Source of the DNA: Erinaceus europaeus
Lineage: Eukaryota; Chordata; Mammalia; Eulipotyphla; Erinaceidae
DNA length: 64,000 nucleotides
Assembly: GCF_950295315.1 (NCBI RefSeq)
Contig: NC_080185.1
Coordinates: forward strand, 48,465,237-48,529,236
Direction: 5' to 3'
Shown: piece after piece, positions 21,516 through 34,094 of the stretch
Position numbering within the stretch: position 1 is the first letter of the stretch
Layout of the letters: the number at the start of each line of letters is the position of its first letter
Position numbers and translations under genes: made by a program
Notes under the pieces: model-generated
Told to the model about the DNA's origin: nothing
Database searches by the model: none
The model's input: the letters and a program-made list of their open reading frames with translations, nothing else

Positions 21516-23370
21516 AGCTTAGACCAGGAAGAATAGAAGCAAAGAGTGGCACAGCTATATACAAATAATGTCAAAGGACATAAATTATGGTGATGTGCAT
21601 GATACAGCAAATCCTAACAAAGGGATTTTTCAAAGTTAACCCAATTGCCAAATAATGTGATTACACCAATAACTATCTATTGCCTTCTTAAGCCCTAAGA
21701 CAGCAAGAAACTCTCACTTCCTCTATAGAGCCTATATTTCCCCAGTCCTGGAACCTCTAGGGTGGGGCTCATTACCATGCATGCTTCTGTCAATTCATAC
21801 CAAATGGTATTTCTTCCACTGATCCCAACCTAATCAAAGCAAGGAGTACCACCTCAGCATACTTTACTTCAGACTGTGTCCAGAGATGTCATTCATGGAA
21901 TGTCAGCCCTTCAGCCTCATTACTCGAGTGAGACCTTTCCTTTCATAGGATTCTCTAATGCCATTCCTGGTGGTTCACTTCCTAATAAAGACCTAAAACC
22001 TAGATATAGATCAGGTCCAGTGAGATAGAGCATAGGTTCATATATATCCATAAATTAGGGCAAAATATATACCTGAAAGCAAAAGTACACAGTATTCTGC
22101 AGCAAGTCAGTGTAAAGTTCATAATGAAATAGTGTCCACATAGACTTAGATACTCACTGCACCTATATCCTAGTACACTTCCCTCACTCACTCCAAAGCT
22201 AACCTTACCAAAGCAAGGACTGCAAAAGCTGAATAAGGGCAAAAGACTGGCATACTTTAATGATGACTCTTTAGTCACTATCAGGCCACTCCATCAGCTG
22301 AGGCTCTAGTCAGGGAGTCCTGAGATTCCCAAAGAGACATGATGTACCTAGACCTCGAATAAATCCCTGTTTCCATTGTTACTGATTTTCTCTATCTGGA
22401 AAAAAAAAACAATAAAACCCTTTGTAGGCCCCCATAGGACCTTGCTCTCAACTTGGATCAACAACAGTAGAGAATGTTCTGTCCTCTGAAGGGAGGATGG
22501 ACAACATACTCTATACTACACTTGAGGAAGATGAGTCCTAATATTGGGGCAACTTGGAATGTTCCTATTCATAACCACATAATGTGAGCTCAGATCTACA
22601 GGGACGCAGAGGTCACATGGGCTCCTAATCTGAATATGGGCCACAGAACACATCAAATCGATTGGGGTTTACAGTCAACAATATCTATAAACCTTTCCCT
22701 TATTAGGTAATTACTCTCTTCTCTGATCCAGCTTTCTGGTCCTTTTTCCAGCCATGACATCATCTCTCCAGACAATGACTTGGATCTACCTGCATATAAG
22801 ATTTCAGACTCAGGGAAAAAAAAACTAGTATAGCCACAGGCCCTTTGGAATATCACTAAAATATGCCTACTAGCTATCTATAAAATGGACCCCCCCAACA
22901 CTTCATCTGCACTATTCCAGCCCTTAGGTTCATGTTTAGTCAACAATTCGTTTGGCATTACATGTTAACTCACTTGTCAGTCACCAGGTTCCAGATGCTA
23001 GCATGATGCCGACCAGACTTCTCTGGATAGACAACTTCACCAATGTGTCCTGGAGCTCCGCTTCCCCAGAGCCCCACTCTACTAGAGAAAGAGAGAGAGA
23101 GAGGATAGGAGCATGGATCAACCTGTCAACATCCATGTTCATAGGGGAAGCAATTACAGAAACCCGACCTTCCACCTTCTGCATCCCACAATGACCTTGG
23201 GTCCATACTCCCAGAGGGTTAAAGGTCAGTAAAGAGTAGGATAGCTATCAACAGAGGGGATGGGTACGGAGTTCTGGTGGTTGGAATTGTGTGGTGTTGT
23301 ACCCCTCTTATACTATGGTTTTGTTAGTATTTCCTTTTTTATAAATAAACAAATAAATAAAATAATAACA
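21516..23370 (+). mobile_element. Old L1 3' UTR, extended form
   Basis: It is collinear with the young L1 3' UTR up to about 22100 and again from about 22895. Between them are about 795 extra bases absent from the young copies. It ends in an A-rich tail near 23370. Frames at 22000-22278 and 22653-22856 (minus strand) are shadows in this repeat. Confidence 0.8.
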
Positions 23371-23394
23371 CCCCCCAAAAGGAAATGATGACCC

Positions 23395-24690
23395 TATATT
23401 CTTTGATCCAGTTTTGTAATGTTTGAATAAAACACTATGATTAAGGCTAAAATATGTTCTCTTTCTGAAAAAAATGAATAAATAACATCTGCATATTTTT
23501 AAGGCAGTCTAGGGCCTATATCTAAAGGATAATTTTGGATATGATTAACTAATCTGGACTGAAACAGATTTGAGAATTTGTACTCTATGTATGCTTCCCA
23601 TAACCCTGCAAATTCATTTCAAAGTAATGTGCTTATACTGCAGTTCCGGGGTTGTAGAGGAGAAAATGTGCTTGGCATTCTTTGGAACTGGCATAGTCGA
23701 TGTTTTTCAAAAGTGACAAAAATTCCTGACTTCTTTCCAAAGCTTACTAAAGTGCTGCATTTGCCTTTTAAGTATAGCTTTTTAACCAGGAAAATTTCAT
23801 AACTTTTCCATAAACCTATAACAGTTTTGTGTTTTAAGACAATCTGAGTTTTAATGATTCGTACATATAACAAGGGAATGAATGCCCCCATCATTAATTT
23901 ATTTTTGCAGGATGATGTATTAAGCAGAAAGTTTTGTTAGACCTGCTGTCATTGTTTTAGAGGAAAGGAAATGATATTAAAGATGTTATGCTTAACTTTT
24001 ACTGAGTCACCATAAAAATACTCATTAACTTCAGGTGGGGTGTTATAAATTTTAAAATTCATTCTGATAAACTAGGCTGTTCTAAGTAATGAACTTTAAA
24101 GGACCTTTGATATGTTACAGGATACGGTGAAAATTAAAAATCAACTGAATAAGATAATTCTCCATCAAATAAATGAAATACAAACAAGTCAGTTAGAATG
24201 CATGTGTCTGGATAAGAATACAGCAGTTACATTAAAAGTATTTCACACTGAGTATGTGAAAGAGAAATAATTCACACATAATTGAACCAGGTATGCTACT
24301 GTGGACTGCATTTGACCTACATGGTAATGCTGCATGGAACATCTGTGGTTCTTTATGATAGAGTTTTACTATATACTAATATATTATTGATAAATAGTGA
24401 GATTGAATCTCCTATCACATTAGGAATACTAGGTGTAATATTGTTTTACCAGAGTTACCCTTCATACTCACTATCAAAGAGCTATTACAGGTCTCATGAT
24501 TGCCAGTGAATGGTATCTTTTATGGAAACAAAAATAAAGGTAAAAAAAACAATAAATTAAGTCCCTGCACTGGAAATAGAAAGTATTTTCTTTTATCAAT
24601 AGGTACATAATTTTCAAGTAGAAGTTTTCGTGAAGTAAGACTGGGCAAAAAATAGACAACAGCCATAATATGTATGCTAATTAAGGAGTC
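23395..24690. other. Unique AT-rich intergenic sequence
   Basis: Short frames (74 and 91 codons around 23578-23894 on opposite strands) show no domain. No RNA gene or repeat recognised with confidence. Confidence 0.4.
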
Positions 24691-24704
24691 AAAGCATATC
24701 TTTT

Positions 24705-27700
24705 TTTTATATAAGAAAGGATAAATTAACAAAACCATAGGGTAGGAGGGGAACAACTCCACACAATTCCCACCACCCAAACTCCATATCCCACCCCCTC
24801 CCCTGTTAGCATTCTCATTCTCTTTCTCTGGGAGCATGGACCCAGGGTCATTGTGGGTTGTAGAAGGTGGAAGGTCTGGCTTCTTTAATTGCTTCCCCGC
24901 TGAACATGGGCGTTGACTGGTCAGTCCATACTCCTAGTCTGCCTCTCTCTTTCCCTAGTAGGGTGGGTCTCTGGGGAAGCAGAGCTCCAGGACACATTGG
25001 TGGGGTCTTCAGTCCAGGGAAGCTTGGCCGGCATCTTGATGACATCTGGAACCTGGTGACTGAAAAGAGAGTTAACATACAAAGCCAAACAAATTGTTGA
25101 GCAATCATGGACCCAAAGCTTGGAATACTGGAGAGGAAGTGTTAGGGGAATACTCACTGCAAACTCTAGTGTACTTCTGCTTTCAGGTATATATTTTGCA
25201 GTAGTTTATGGATACATGTGAACATATGCTCTCTCTCACAGAAACTGGTGTATATCTAGGTTTTGGGACTTTGTTAGAAAGTGTACCACCTGAGATGGAA
25301 TTAGAGAATACTATGAAAGGAAAGGTCTCACCCGAGTAATGAAGTTGAAGGGTTGTCATTCCACATGTGAAGTCTCTGGACACAGTCTGAAGTGAAGCAT
25401 GTTGAGGTGGCAATCTTGCGTTGGTTAGGTTGTGATCGGCAGATGCAATATTATTTGATATGGATTGGGAGAGGCATGAGGGAAAGTGGGCCCTATCCAA
25501 TGGTTCCAGTACTGGGGGAAGTAGAGGCTCTATAGTGGAGATGTGAGGTTCCTGCTGTCTTAAGGTTCAAAAAGATGACCAATAGTTAATGTTATCATCA
25601 CATTAATTGGTAATTGGGTTAACTTTGAAAAGTCCTTTTGTTAGGGTTTGCTGTACAGTACCCAGTATCTTGTATATAGATGTGCTATTGGTTGCTTCTA
25701 ATCTACTTGGTCTAGGCTTTTGAGAGAGTCCGCACATCAAATACACATCCTAAATATTAAAAAGACTCAGTCTGTGTTTTAAAAAACTTCGTTTTCACCA
25801 AATACAAAAGTAAATTCCAAGTGGATCAAGGACTTGGATGTTAGACCAGAAACTATCAGATACTTAGAGGAAAATATTGGAAGAACTTTTTTCCGCATAA
25901 ATTTTAAAGACATTTTCAATGAAACGAATCCAATTACAAGGAAGACTAAGGCAAGTATAAACCTATGGGACTACATCAAATTAAAAAGCTTCTTCACAGC
26001 AAAAGAAATCACTACCCAAACCAAGAGACCCCTCACAGAATGGGAGAAGATCTTTACATGCCATACATCAGATAAGAGTTTAATAACCAACATATATAAA
26101 GAGCTTGCCAGACTCAACAACAAGACAACAAATAACCCCATCCAAAAATGGGGGGAGGACTTGGACAGAATATTCACCATAGAAGAGATCCAAAAGGCTG
26201 AGAAACACATGAAAAAATGCTCCAAGTCTCTGATTATCAGAGAAATGCAAATAAAGACTACAATGAGATATCACTTCACTCCTGTGAGAATGTCATACAT
26301 CAGAAAAGGTAACAGCAGCAAATGCTAGAGAGGGTGTGGGGTCAAAGGAACCCTCCTGCACTGCTGGTGGGAATGTCAATTGGTCCAACCTCTGTGGAGA
26401 ACAGTCTGGAGAACTCTCAGAAGGCTACAAATGGACCTACCCAGTGACCCTGCAATTCCTCTCCTGGGGATATATCCTAAGGAACCAAAAACATCCATCC
26501 AAAAAGATCTGTGTACACATATGTTCTTGGCAGCACAATTTGTAATAGCAAAAACCTGGAAGCAACCCAAGTGTCCAACAACAGATGAGTGGCTAAACAA
26601 GTTGTGGTATATATACACAATGGAATACTACTCAGCTGTAAAAAATGATGACTTCACTGTTTTCAGCTGATCTTGGATGGACCTTGAAAAAATCATGTTG
26701 AGTGAAATAAGTCAGAAACAGAAGGATGAATATGGGATGATCTCACTCTCAGGCCGAAGTTGAAAAATAAGATTAGAAAAGAAAACACAATTAGAACCTG
26801 ACCTGGAGTTGGCGTATTGCACCAAAGTAAAAGACTCTAGGGTTGGTGGGTGGAAAAAAAAAAAACAAAAAAACTTCGAGACATACAATTAATTTTCCCC
26901 CTCTCATATTAATTAAAAGCAAATGACCCCATCCAAAAATGGGCAGAGGATATGAACAAAACATTCACCTCAGAGGAGATCCAGAAGGCTAACAAACATA
27001 TGAAAAACTGCTCTAGGTTACTGATTGTCAGAGAAATTCAAATTAAGACAACACTAAGATACCACCTCACTCCTGTAAGAATGGCATACATCAAAAAGGA
27101 CAGCAGCAACAAATGCCGGAGAGGTTGTGGGGACAGAGGAACCCTTTTGCATTGCTGGTGGGAATGTAAATTGGTACAGCCTCTGTAGAGAGCAGTCTGG
27201 AAAACTTTCACAAGGCTAGACATGGACCTTCCATATGATACAGTAATTCCTCTCCTGGGATTATACCCCAAGGATTCCATAACACCCAACCAAAAAGAGG
27301 TGTGTATTCCTATGTTCATAGCAGCACAATTCATAATAGCTAAAACCTGGAAGCAACCCAGGTGCCCAACACCAGATCAGTGGCTGAGAAAGCTGTGGTA
27401 TATATACACAATGGAATACTATGCAGCTATCAAGAACAATGAACCCACCTTCTCTGATCCATCTTGGACAGATCTAGAAGGAATTATTTTAAGTGAGCTA
27501 AGTCAGAAAGATAAAGATGAGTATGGGATGATCCCACTCTTCAACAGAAGTTGCGTAAGAAGATCTGAAAGGGAAACTAAAAGCAGGACCTGACCAAATT
27601 GTAAGTAGGGCACCAAAGTAAAAACCCTGTGGTGAGGGGTAGACATGCAGCTTCCTGGGCCAGTGGGGGGTGGGAGTGGGTGGGAGGGATGGGTCATAGT

Positions 27701-27740
27701 CTTTTGGTGGTGGGAATGGTGTTTATGTACATTCCTAGTA
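24705..27740 (-). mobile_element. L1 insertion with twin-primed inversion, split by a later L1
   Basis: A perfect 14-bp TSD 'aaagcatatctttt' (24691-24704, 27741-27754) delimits one insertion. Its 3' UTR is on the minus strand (24705-25791 and 26878-26916). Its 5' part, the ORF2 C-terminus plus first 3' UTR bases, is on the plus strand (26917-27740). About 20 bases of 3' UTR are missing at the inversion point. A second L1 at 25792-26867 later interrupted it. Confidence 0.9.
25792..26867 (+). mobile_element. Nested L1 of a second, short-3'-UTR lineage
   Basis: Flanked by an 11-bp duplication 'aaaaaacttcg' (25781-25791 and 26868-26878) of the host L1. It encodes the ORF2 C-terminal ~300 residues with only two in-frame stops, one at 'aaatgctagagagg' near 26326. 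It has the usual 'LLHCWWECQ' Cys-rich and 'YTMEYYSAV' segments. After the ORF2 stop only about 90 bases precede the poly(A). That differs sharply from the 1.35-kb 3' UTR of the other young L1s. Confidence 0.8.
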
Positions 27741-27754
27741 AAAGCATATCTTTT

Positions 27755-28479
27755 CATAAGAGATTTTCTAGCACACAAAAAAACAACAAAATTATTGATT
27801 TTTTCTTCAGTGGTTAATGATAAAGACCAGTGCTTTGATCAAGACTACAAACTGTATACTGACTAGATTCATTTTTCCTTTAGGCTACAAATTTGATAAC
27901 TCTGATCATGTATAAGTGGAAATGTGTATCTTTGGTATAAATAACAGTACATTCCCTGCAATTCAAAATGCAAGAATGAAGCATTTTAAGAGTTTTACAG
28001 TATCTGTCATGTAAAATCCTAAATTTCTAAACTGGAAGGAACATTGGAGATGAGTTAGTTCTTTGCCAATTTCTTATATGTGTAGAAATGAAGTCACAAG
28101 AAGATATCATACAAGATTACTTTGCTGCTTAGTGGTAGAACAAGAACTGAGTGAGTATGCAAAGAGACTGGTGCACATAATGATGGCTATTTTGGTCAAT
28201 TCCAGGCCTCTTCATCACCTGGGGAACTACTCAGGGGAACCTTGGATTTCTCCCACAGATATTATGGGACTAGATCTCCAAGAGATGCCTCTCTTTACCA
28301 TCACTCATCATTGCTTTTGAGGATGTCCATAGTAACCCTTTTGTGGTTCTCTTTAAAACCATACCCTCACTATAAAGTGACAGTGGTTAAGGGCTGCCTC
28401 ATTCTCTGAAGTGTGGGTGAATCATCCTACACTAGAAGAAGACTGGTCCTGAAATGTTTGCAGCCTAGAATTTCCCTAG
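27755..28479. other. Unique sequence with a MIR-like stretch
   Basis: About 28030-28160 ('actggaaggaacattggaga', later 'ttgctgcttagtggtagaac') resembles old MIR-type sequence. An 85-codon frame at 28063-28320 lies partly in it and shows no domain. Confidence 0.35.
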
Positions 28480-28806
28480 CTGTGAACATGGAGTACTACT
28501 CAGCCGTCAACGCAGGGTATATTGTGTCATTAAGGACAGCTACTGATTATGCTCAATGAAGTAGTGAGGAAATGAAGGATAACTACAGGATGATTTCACT
28601 CGTATGTGGAATATAGAGAATTGAAACACATGGACTTGAAAAAATACATATTCCACCCTTCTTTCTATAAGGCCATGAGATGACTATGGTAGTTGTATTT
28701 AGAAGATAGAAACATAGATCTTTGGTGGTAGGAGTGGTGCATAATTATACCCATATTATTTTATACGCTTATAAATAACTATTAAGGCACTAATAAATTA
28801 AAAATA
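28480..28806 (+). mobile_element. Old L1 3' end
   Basis: 'gagtactactcagccgtcaa', then 'atgatttcactcgtatgtgg' and 'tttggtggtaggagtggtgc' match the ORF2 end and short 3' UTR of an old L1 lineage also found near 52226. Confidence 0.65.
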
Positions 28807-29024
28807 TATGGTCTGCAATGTGAATCGTTTATGGGGCATGTAGTCTTGAGATGAAACAATACATATTTTACATATTTCAAGAATCAAGAGAATCATGTTC
28901 CTTTACTAGTATTTCTTTCTCACCATGATTATTTTTAATTTCCAAATGTATTGCTTGAACAAGCTCAAATATTTAATATTAAGGCATTTTCCATTTTCCA
29001 TCTATTGATTCATATAATTTATTA

Positions 29025-29520
29025 TTATTATTTATTGAATAATGATGATTGACAAGATTGTAGGATAAGAGGGGTGCCATTTCATACATTTCACACCACC
29101 AGAATCTGCCCAGGGAAGTCAGGTTGCCATCATGGTAGCATCTGCAACTTGGTGTCTGAAAAGTAGTAAGATATAAAACAGAACAAATTGTCTAATAATA
29201 AGGAACCTAAAGGTAAGAATATAATAGGTGAGATTTGGAGTTTCTGTTTTAGAAAAAGCTAGGAAGTCTATTTTAGGTATATTCCAAGGGGCCCATGACT
29301 TTACTAATTTTTGACTGATCCCAACAGCAAACATACAGGTGGACTAAAGGTATTGTCTAGGGAGATGGTGTCATAGCTGGACACAGGACTACAAAGCTAG
29401 ATCTAGGAAAAATAGCTACCAAAATATGGGGAAAAGTATATAAATTATGTTAGCTGTAAATCCCATTGAGCTTATCTAATGGCATTAGTCATAGTCATTT
29501 CAAGGCACTCTGACCATAAA
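29025..29520 (-). mobile_element. Old L1 3' UTR
   Basis: On the minus strand, the order of blocks ('caagattgtaggataagagg', 'gcatctgcaacttggtgtct', 'attgtctagggagatggtgt') is the same as in copies at 46515 and 59150. Confidence 0.7.
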
Positions 29521-29554
29521 ATCCTAGGAAAAATATTAAATTATATATAAAAAA

Positions 29555-29775
29555 ATGGGACTGGGTGGTGGTGCACCTTGTTAAATGCACTTTACCATGC
29601 ACAAATACTTGGGTTCAAACCTCTGGTTTTTACCAGCAGAGGGAAAGAAATGTTGCAGATCTCTTTCTCTCTTTCTCTCTGTCTCTGTCTCTATCTCTAT
29701 CTTTATCTCTATCTTCCTTCTTCCCTCCCTCCCTGTCCTTATTTCCCCTCATATTTTCTCTGTCCTCATAATTTC
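29555..29775 (+). mobile_element. tRNA-derived SINE
   Basis: 'tgggactgggtggtggtgca' head, 'gggttcaaacctctggtttt' B-box-like, followed by a long CT-rich tract. The serine/leucine-rich frames here are low-complexity shadows. Confidence 0.75.
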
Positions 29776-29789
29776 AGATACTAAATAAT

Positions 29790-30139
29790 GTGATTTATCA
29801 CACCTCTGCATCAGAAGAAGATTGTTCCTTGAGTACTCAGCCAGAAAATACTTCTCATTTTTGCTATTAAAACACAAGAGCAGAACTCTTTCAGTAAAAT
29901 TTGATGAATGCATTTTCACATTATTTTTCTTCAATCCTCAGACAAACTGGACATTTCTTTAAATATGGAAATGACTTTACAAAATAGTTCCTTAATTATT
30001 TCCTATGTCCAACACAAAGCTTTTCAATTAGTCAGTGCTCTCTATATAGCTGTAGAATGAGCAGATTTATTATCTCCAAGATAATGGCTATAGAACTTTT
30101 TGAAGGACACAGAATACAAAGACATAATATTGGATAGAA
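29790..30139. other. Unique AT-rich sequence
   Basis: Nothing supported. Confidence 0.35.
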
Positions 30140-30330
30140 AGAGACAAATTTACTAGCTATGTGATCGTGTCGAAATTATGTACCACAGTTGACATTCAGT
30201 TTCTTACCTGTAACACTGAGGAAAAGATTAATGACTGTAATTGTCTTATACATTTGTAAGTGAGATAACAATAGTGAAACAATTAGCACATTCCCTATTT
30301 AACATAATAGACATAAGCAATAAATGTTCA
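30140..30330 (+). mobile_element. MIR SINE
   Basis: 'actagctatgtgatcgtgtc', 'ttcagtttcttacctgtaac' and 'caataaatgttc' follow the MIR order. Confidence 0.6.
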
Positions 30331-30409
30331 TTTTCTCTTATTTCTTTTTATTATAATAAAATGATTATGGAAATGACCTGGAAAAAATCCTAATAAAAGA
30401 AAAGTTCAT

Positions 30410-30570
30410 GTCATAGATTCACTTGTAACAAGCTAATTTACTTCATTTCATTATATATAAAATGAAGATAATGTCCTCACGAAGCTAATGGGAGGAGTAA
30501 GTGAGCATAGTGTAACTAACACAATTACTACAGTTTAGAGAAGATGCTCAGTATATGTTATTATTAGAAC
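30410..30570 (+). mobile_element. MIR SINE
   Basis: 'tttcattatatataaaatga' followed by 'agataatgtcctcacgaagc' and 'gatgctcagtatatgttatt' resembles the MIR core and 3' end. Confidence 0.55.
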
Positions 30571-30767
30571 ATTTTATTCAACCAAGTTTCTTTAGTATGA
30601 AGTGAGTTTTAAGGCATTAGCTAATTTTAAGATTATAATTATAAGGTGATATTGTCTATATATACATATATGTATATGTATCTGTTAAACCTTATTTATA
30701 ATGTACTAACATCTTTCTAATTTACTTTCAGCTTGTCTTAGTGTTGCTAATGCTCTGAACTGATGTT

Positions 30768-30870
30768 CAACAGAGACAAAGACCTCCAGGTGGAGAGCTG
30801 GGGCTCGAACTGGGGTCCTTGCTCTTTATATTATGTGCACTTAATCCTGCGTGCCACTGCCTGACCCCCG
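30768..30870 (-). mobile_element. SINE head fragment
   Basis: Minus-strand head and B-box region ('ggttcgagccc' type) of the CT-rich tRNA SINE; the CT-rich tract and tail are absent. Confidence 0.65.
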
Positions 30871-30929
30871 AAATCTGTTCATAAGGCCATGTATTTGTGA
30901 TTTTCTCAATAGAGCCATATTTTTGGAAA

Positions 30930-31165
30930 TATTTTATTTATTTAATCTTAATGAGAAAAAGAGAGATAAGAGAAAGAGGAAAGAAAGAAAGGAAGAAAGA
31001 AAGAAAAAAAGAAAGAAAGAAAGAAAAGAAGGGAGGAAGAAAGAAATAAGATAACAAAGTATTGCTCAACTCTGGCTTATAATGGTACTGTAGTTTGAAT
31101 CTAGCATCTTGGAGCCCCAGGTATGAAAATCTTTTGCATAACTATTATGCTGTCTCTCCAGCTTG
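30930..31165 (-). mobile_element. Old tRNA-derived SINE with GAAA-rich expansion
   Basis: Minus-strand head near 31165 ('gagacagcataatagttatg') and body ending in a purine-rich (GAAA)n/(GGAA)n expansion at 30970-31045. Confidence 0.6.
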
Positions 31166-31714
31166 AGAATTATTATACTTTAGCAGCATTCAGTTAAGAA
31201 CACACTTTCATTCCCCTCTGAATTTGCCTCTCATCAAATGGCATTAAAAAGGTCAAAGTCATATTTGACAAGTTACATGACAGTGACAAAGATAACAGAT
31301 AACTCATAATTTGCCACAGTAATTAGAACATCAGTGACAAATCTAAGATTAGTCATTTTCTATAACATCCCAAAGTACCGAGAAATTTTCCAGCTGACTT
31401 AAAAAATTCGATAGTTTTTTTTAATCAAATTTGACATCAGTGCTAAAATTTACATGACAATACTTATAATGAGTTGTAATTCTGTGAATATGATTTTTAA
31501 GCTAGCAATGAAAAACAGCTCAGGCCACCACACAACTGGTAAAAAGAAATCATTTCTCTATTAGTTCTGTAGATATTTATATTACAAAAGCATTGTCTTG
31601 TGAAGAAGTAACCAGCAAATATGAGTCTAAACTTATGTGAAGAAATGTACACAAGAACAGTTTATGAAAGAATCTTTACATTTATATATAAACAACTGAA
31701 ACACATAAATTTTT
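31166..31714. other. Unique AT-rich sequence
   Basis: No feature supported. Confidence 0.35.
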
Positions 31715-32000
31715 AAATTTTTTAAAAAATATTTATTTATTCCCTTTTGTTGTCCTTGTTTTATTGTTGTGGTTATTATTACTGTCGTTGTTGTTGGATA
31801 GGACAGAGAGAAATGGAGACAGGAGGGGAAGAGACAGACAGGGGCAGAGAAAGATAGATACATGCAGACCTGCTTGACCCCCTCTGTAGCGACTCGCTGC
31901 AGGTGGAGAGCCTGGGGCTCAAACAGGGATTGTTATGCTGGTCCTTGCACTTTGCCCCACGTGCGCTTAACCCGCTGTGCTACTACCTGACTCCCAAACT
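31715..32000 (-). mobile_element. Young tRNA-derived SINE
   Basis: Complete minus-strand copy of the commonest family; a T-run follows at 32006-32021. Confidence 0.85.
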
Positions 32001-32021
32001 TGTTTTTTTTTTTTTTTTTAA

Positions 32022-32125
32022 AGTCTGTCACTAAAACTTTGTGAAAACTATGGTGGTTAATCTTGTCAAGAGGTGACAGCTAGGGTGGGGAGGTCACAGA
32101 ACTGAAAGAAAATTAATATTAATAA
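32022..32125 (+). mobile_element. Old L1 3'-end fragment
   Basis: 'actttgtgaaaactatggtg' and 'gttaatcttgtcaagaggtg' match the old L1 end near 52320. Confidence 0.5.
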
Positions 32126-32127
32126 TA

Positions 32128-32258
32128 AGGGCCAGGTGATGACACGCCCAGTTGAGCACACATGTTACCATACACAAGGACTGGGGTTCAAGTCTCTGTT
32201 CCTCACCTGTAGGGGAATGCTTTACTAGTGGTGAAGCAGTGTTGTAGATGTTAAAAAA
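32128..32258 (+). mobile_element. tRNA-derived SINE, partial
   Basis: Head 'gggccaggtgatgacacgcc' to core; interrupted by the next SINE. Confidence 0.75.
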
Positions 32259-32268
32259 TAAAATTAGT

Positions 32269-32563
32269 GGGAGTCGGGCTGTAGTGCAGCAGGTTAAACG
32301 CAGGTGGCGCAAAGCACAAGGACTGGTGTAAGGATCCCGGTTCAAGCCCCCAGCTCCCCACCTGCAGGGGAGTCGCATCACAAGCGGTGAAGCAGGTCTG
32401 CAGGTGTCTGTCTTTCTCTCCCCCTCTCTGTCTTCCCCTCCTCTCTCCATTTCTCTCTGTCCTATCCAACAACAATGACATCAATGGTGACTACAACAAT
32501 AAAACAGCAAGGGCAACAAAAGGGAATAAATAAATAATAAAAAAATTAAAAATAAATAAATAA
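32269..32563 (+). mobile_element. Young tRNA-derived SINE inserted into SINE tail
   Basis: Full copy with the flanking repeat 'taaaattagt' on both sides (32259-32268 and 32565-32574). It landed in the A-rich end of the SINE on its left. Confidence 0.85.
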
Positions 32564-32654
32564 ATAAAATTAGTAGTTACCTTCTATCATTTCTTTACAA
32601 TTGTATTTATAATAAAATCAATGTGTTGTATAATAGAAATATGAAAATCACTCA

Positions 32655-32820
32655 GCGCAGCACTGCCACTAAGTAGCTATATATATATGCAGAAGTTATA
32701 ACTTCTGTGTTTTAATTTCTCCATCTAAAAGTATAGATTATACCCAGTTTCTGTAACTGGCAGAGATGTTTTGAAAGTAGAATGATCTTAAAGTAGAGGA
32801 CAGGTAATACAATTTTTAAG
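32655..32820 (+). mobile_element. MIR SINE, diverged
   Basis: 'ctgccactaagtagctatat' with 'tttaatttctccatctaaaa' is MIR-like. Confidence 0.45.
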
Positions 32821-32821
32821 C

Positions 32822-33105
32822 TAAGTAGATAGCTCACTCAATGGAACACATTCCCTGTTGCCCATGTGGGCCAAAGTTCCAGCCCCAGTATCACATGGAC
32901 AGTATGAGAAAAACTCCTTGGTTAATGCAGCAGGGCTTTGATGTCTCTACTCTCACCCTTTATATCTGCTTTTATCTCTCTCTATTAAAAAAAAAGCAGG
33001 GATTGGACTCAGGAGACCATTCAGTGGTATTATGCATGCATAAGGCCCTGACTTCATTCATCCACACAAATAAAAGTAAAAACACACCAAATAACCTAGA
33101 CTGAT
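32822..33105 (+). mobile_element. Two old tRNA-derived SINEs
   Basis: The first (to about 32995) has 'gtagatagctcactcaatgg' and a CT-rich end. The second starts at 32998 with 'gggattggactcaggagacc' and 'ttatgcatgcataaggccct'. Confidence 0.5.
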
Positions 33106-34094
33106 ATTATCAATATATTGTTGATATATTACTAGTAGTTTGCGACTTAATTCATGAGAACACATAATGCTATAATTAAGGATATTAGTATTAGTAGCAA
33201 TTGCTCAATGACATCAGTGGGTGGGTGACAGAATGTACTATAAAAATATAACTGAATATACATAAATTATTATTTTTTATAAATGCTAAAATGAAATTAT
33301 TTTTACTTACTGATAATATGGTATTATTTATAGTATTTCATATTATTTATAGTATTACGCTTTTCACTTTATTTACATATCTAACTTAATATATTTATAT
33401 TAACTTTACAAAACTAAGATATTTCATTGATATTTTGTAGTTCAATTTGAATACACCATCAGAACCAAACCTGTAGAATTTCAAAGATCAAAAGTTTCTT
33501 TTGAGAATCTTTCACATTTCTGGAAAGGTCAAGATGATTTTAAATAGTGGGAGTGGTGTGTAAATACCTATCATAAAGAGTTAAGAAATTGAGTCTATGT
33601 GTCAACTACTGACTTATAAAGCATTACTCTCACATTAAATAATTTGGAAAGAAAGAATATAGCAAATCCTTCTGTAAATAAAAAATTCTCCTCCAGTGTA
33701 AAAGAATATTTTTGGCTTAATGTAGCAAAATTCTTAAGGAAATGCATAATAAATGAAAAATAATGTAGCAAGTGACTGTGGAATAACAAGAAAAGGTTGA
33801 AATAGAGAAACTCTCAGGTCCTAGTGAGTAATAGTGGAAACAGACCTAGGCTAAGGGAGACACTGCCTTTAAAATACTAGTAATGGGGATACATGTACCT
33901 GTGTATCAACAACCCCACTGTAAACCATTAATCTCCCATTAAAATGAAAAAGAAAAAAGAAAGAAAAAAGCTTCCATAAAGGAAAAAGAAAGAGGAGGGG
34001 AGGGGGGCTTGGGAATACAGCATTACTCCTGATATCCCAGATCTCCACCTATATCAAACAAACACAGTTACACATTCTACTTAAAACTGAGCTA
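33106..34094. other. AT-rich sequence, mostly unrecognised
   Basis: No gene. Near 33885-33965 'tacatgtacctgtgtatcaa' leading to 'cccattaaaatgaaaaag' could be the A-tailed end of an unknown retroposon. A purine-rich tract follows. Confidence 0.35.

Noticed and set aside
29565..29788. Ser/Leu-rich small proteins
   Set aside because: Low-complexity translations of the CT-rich tract of a SINE.
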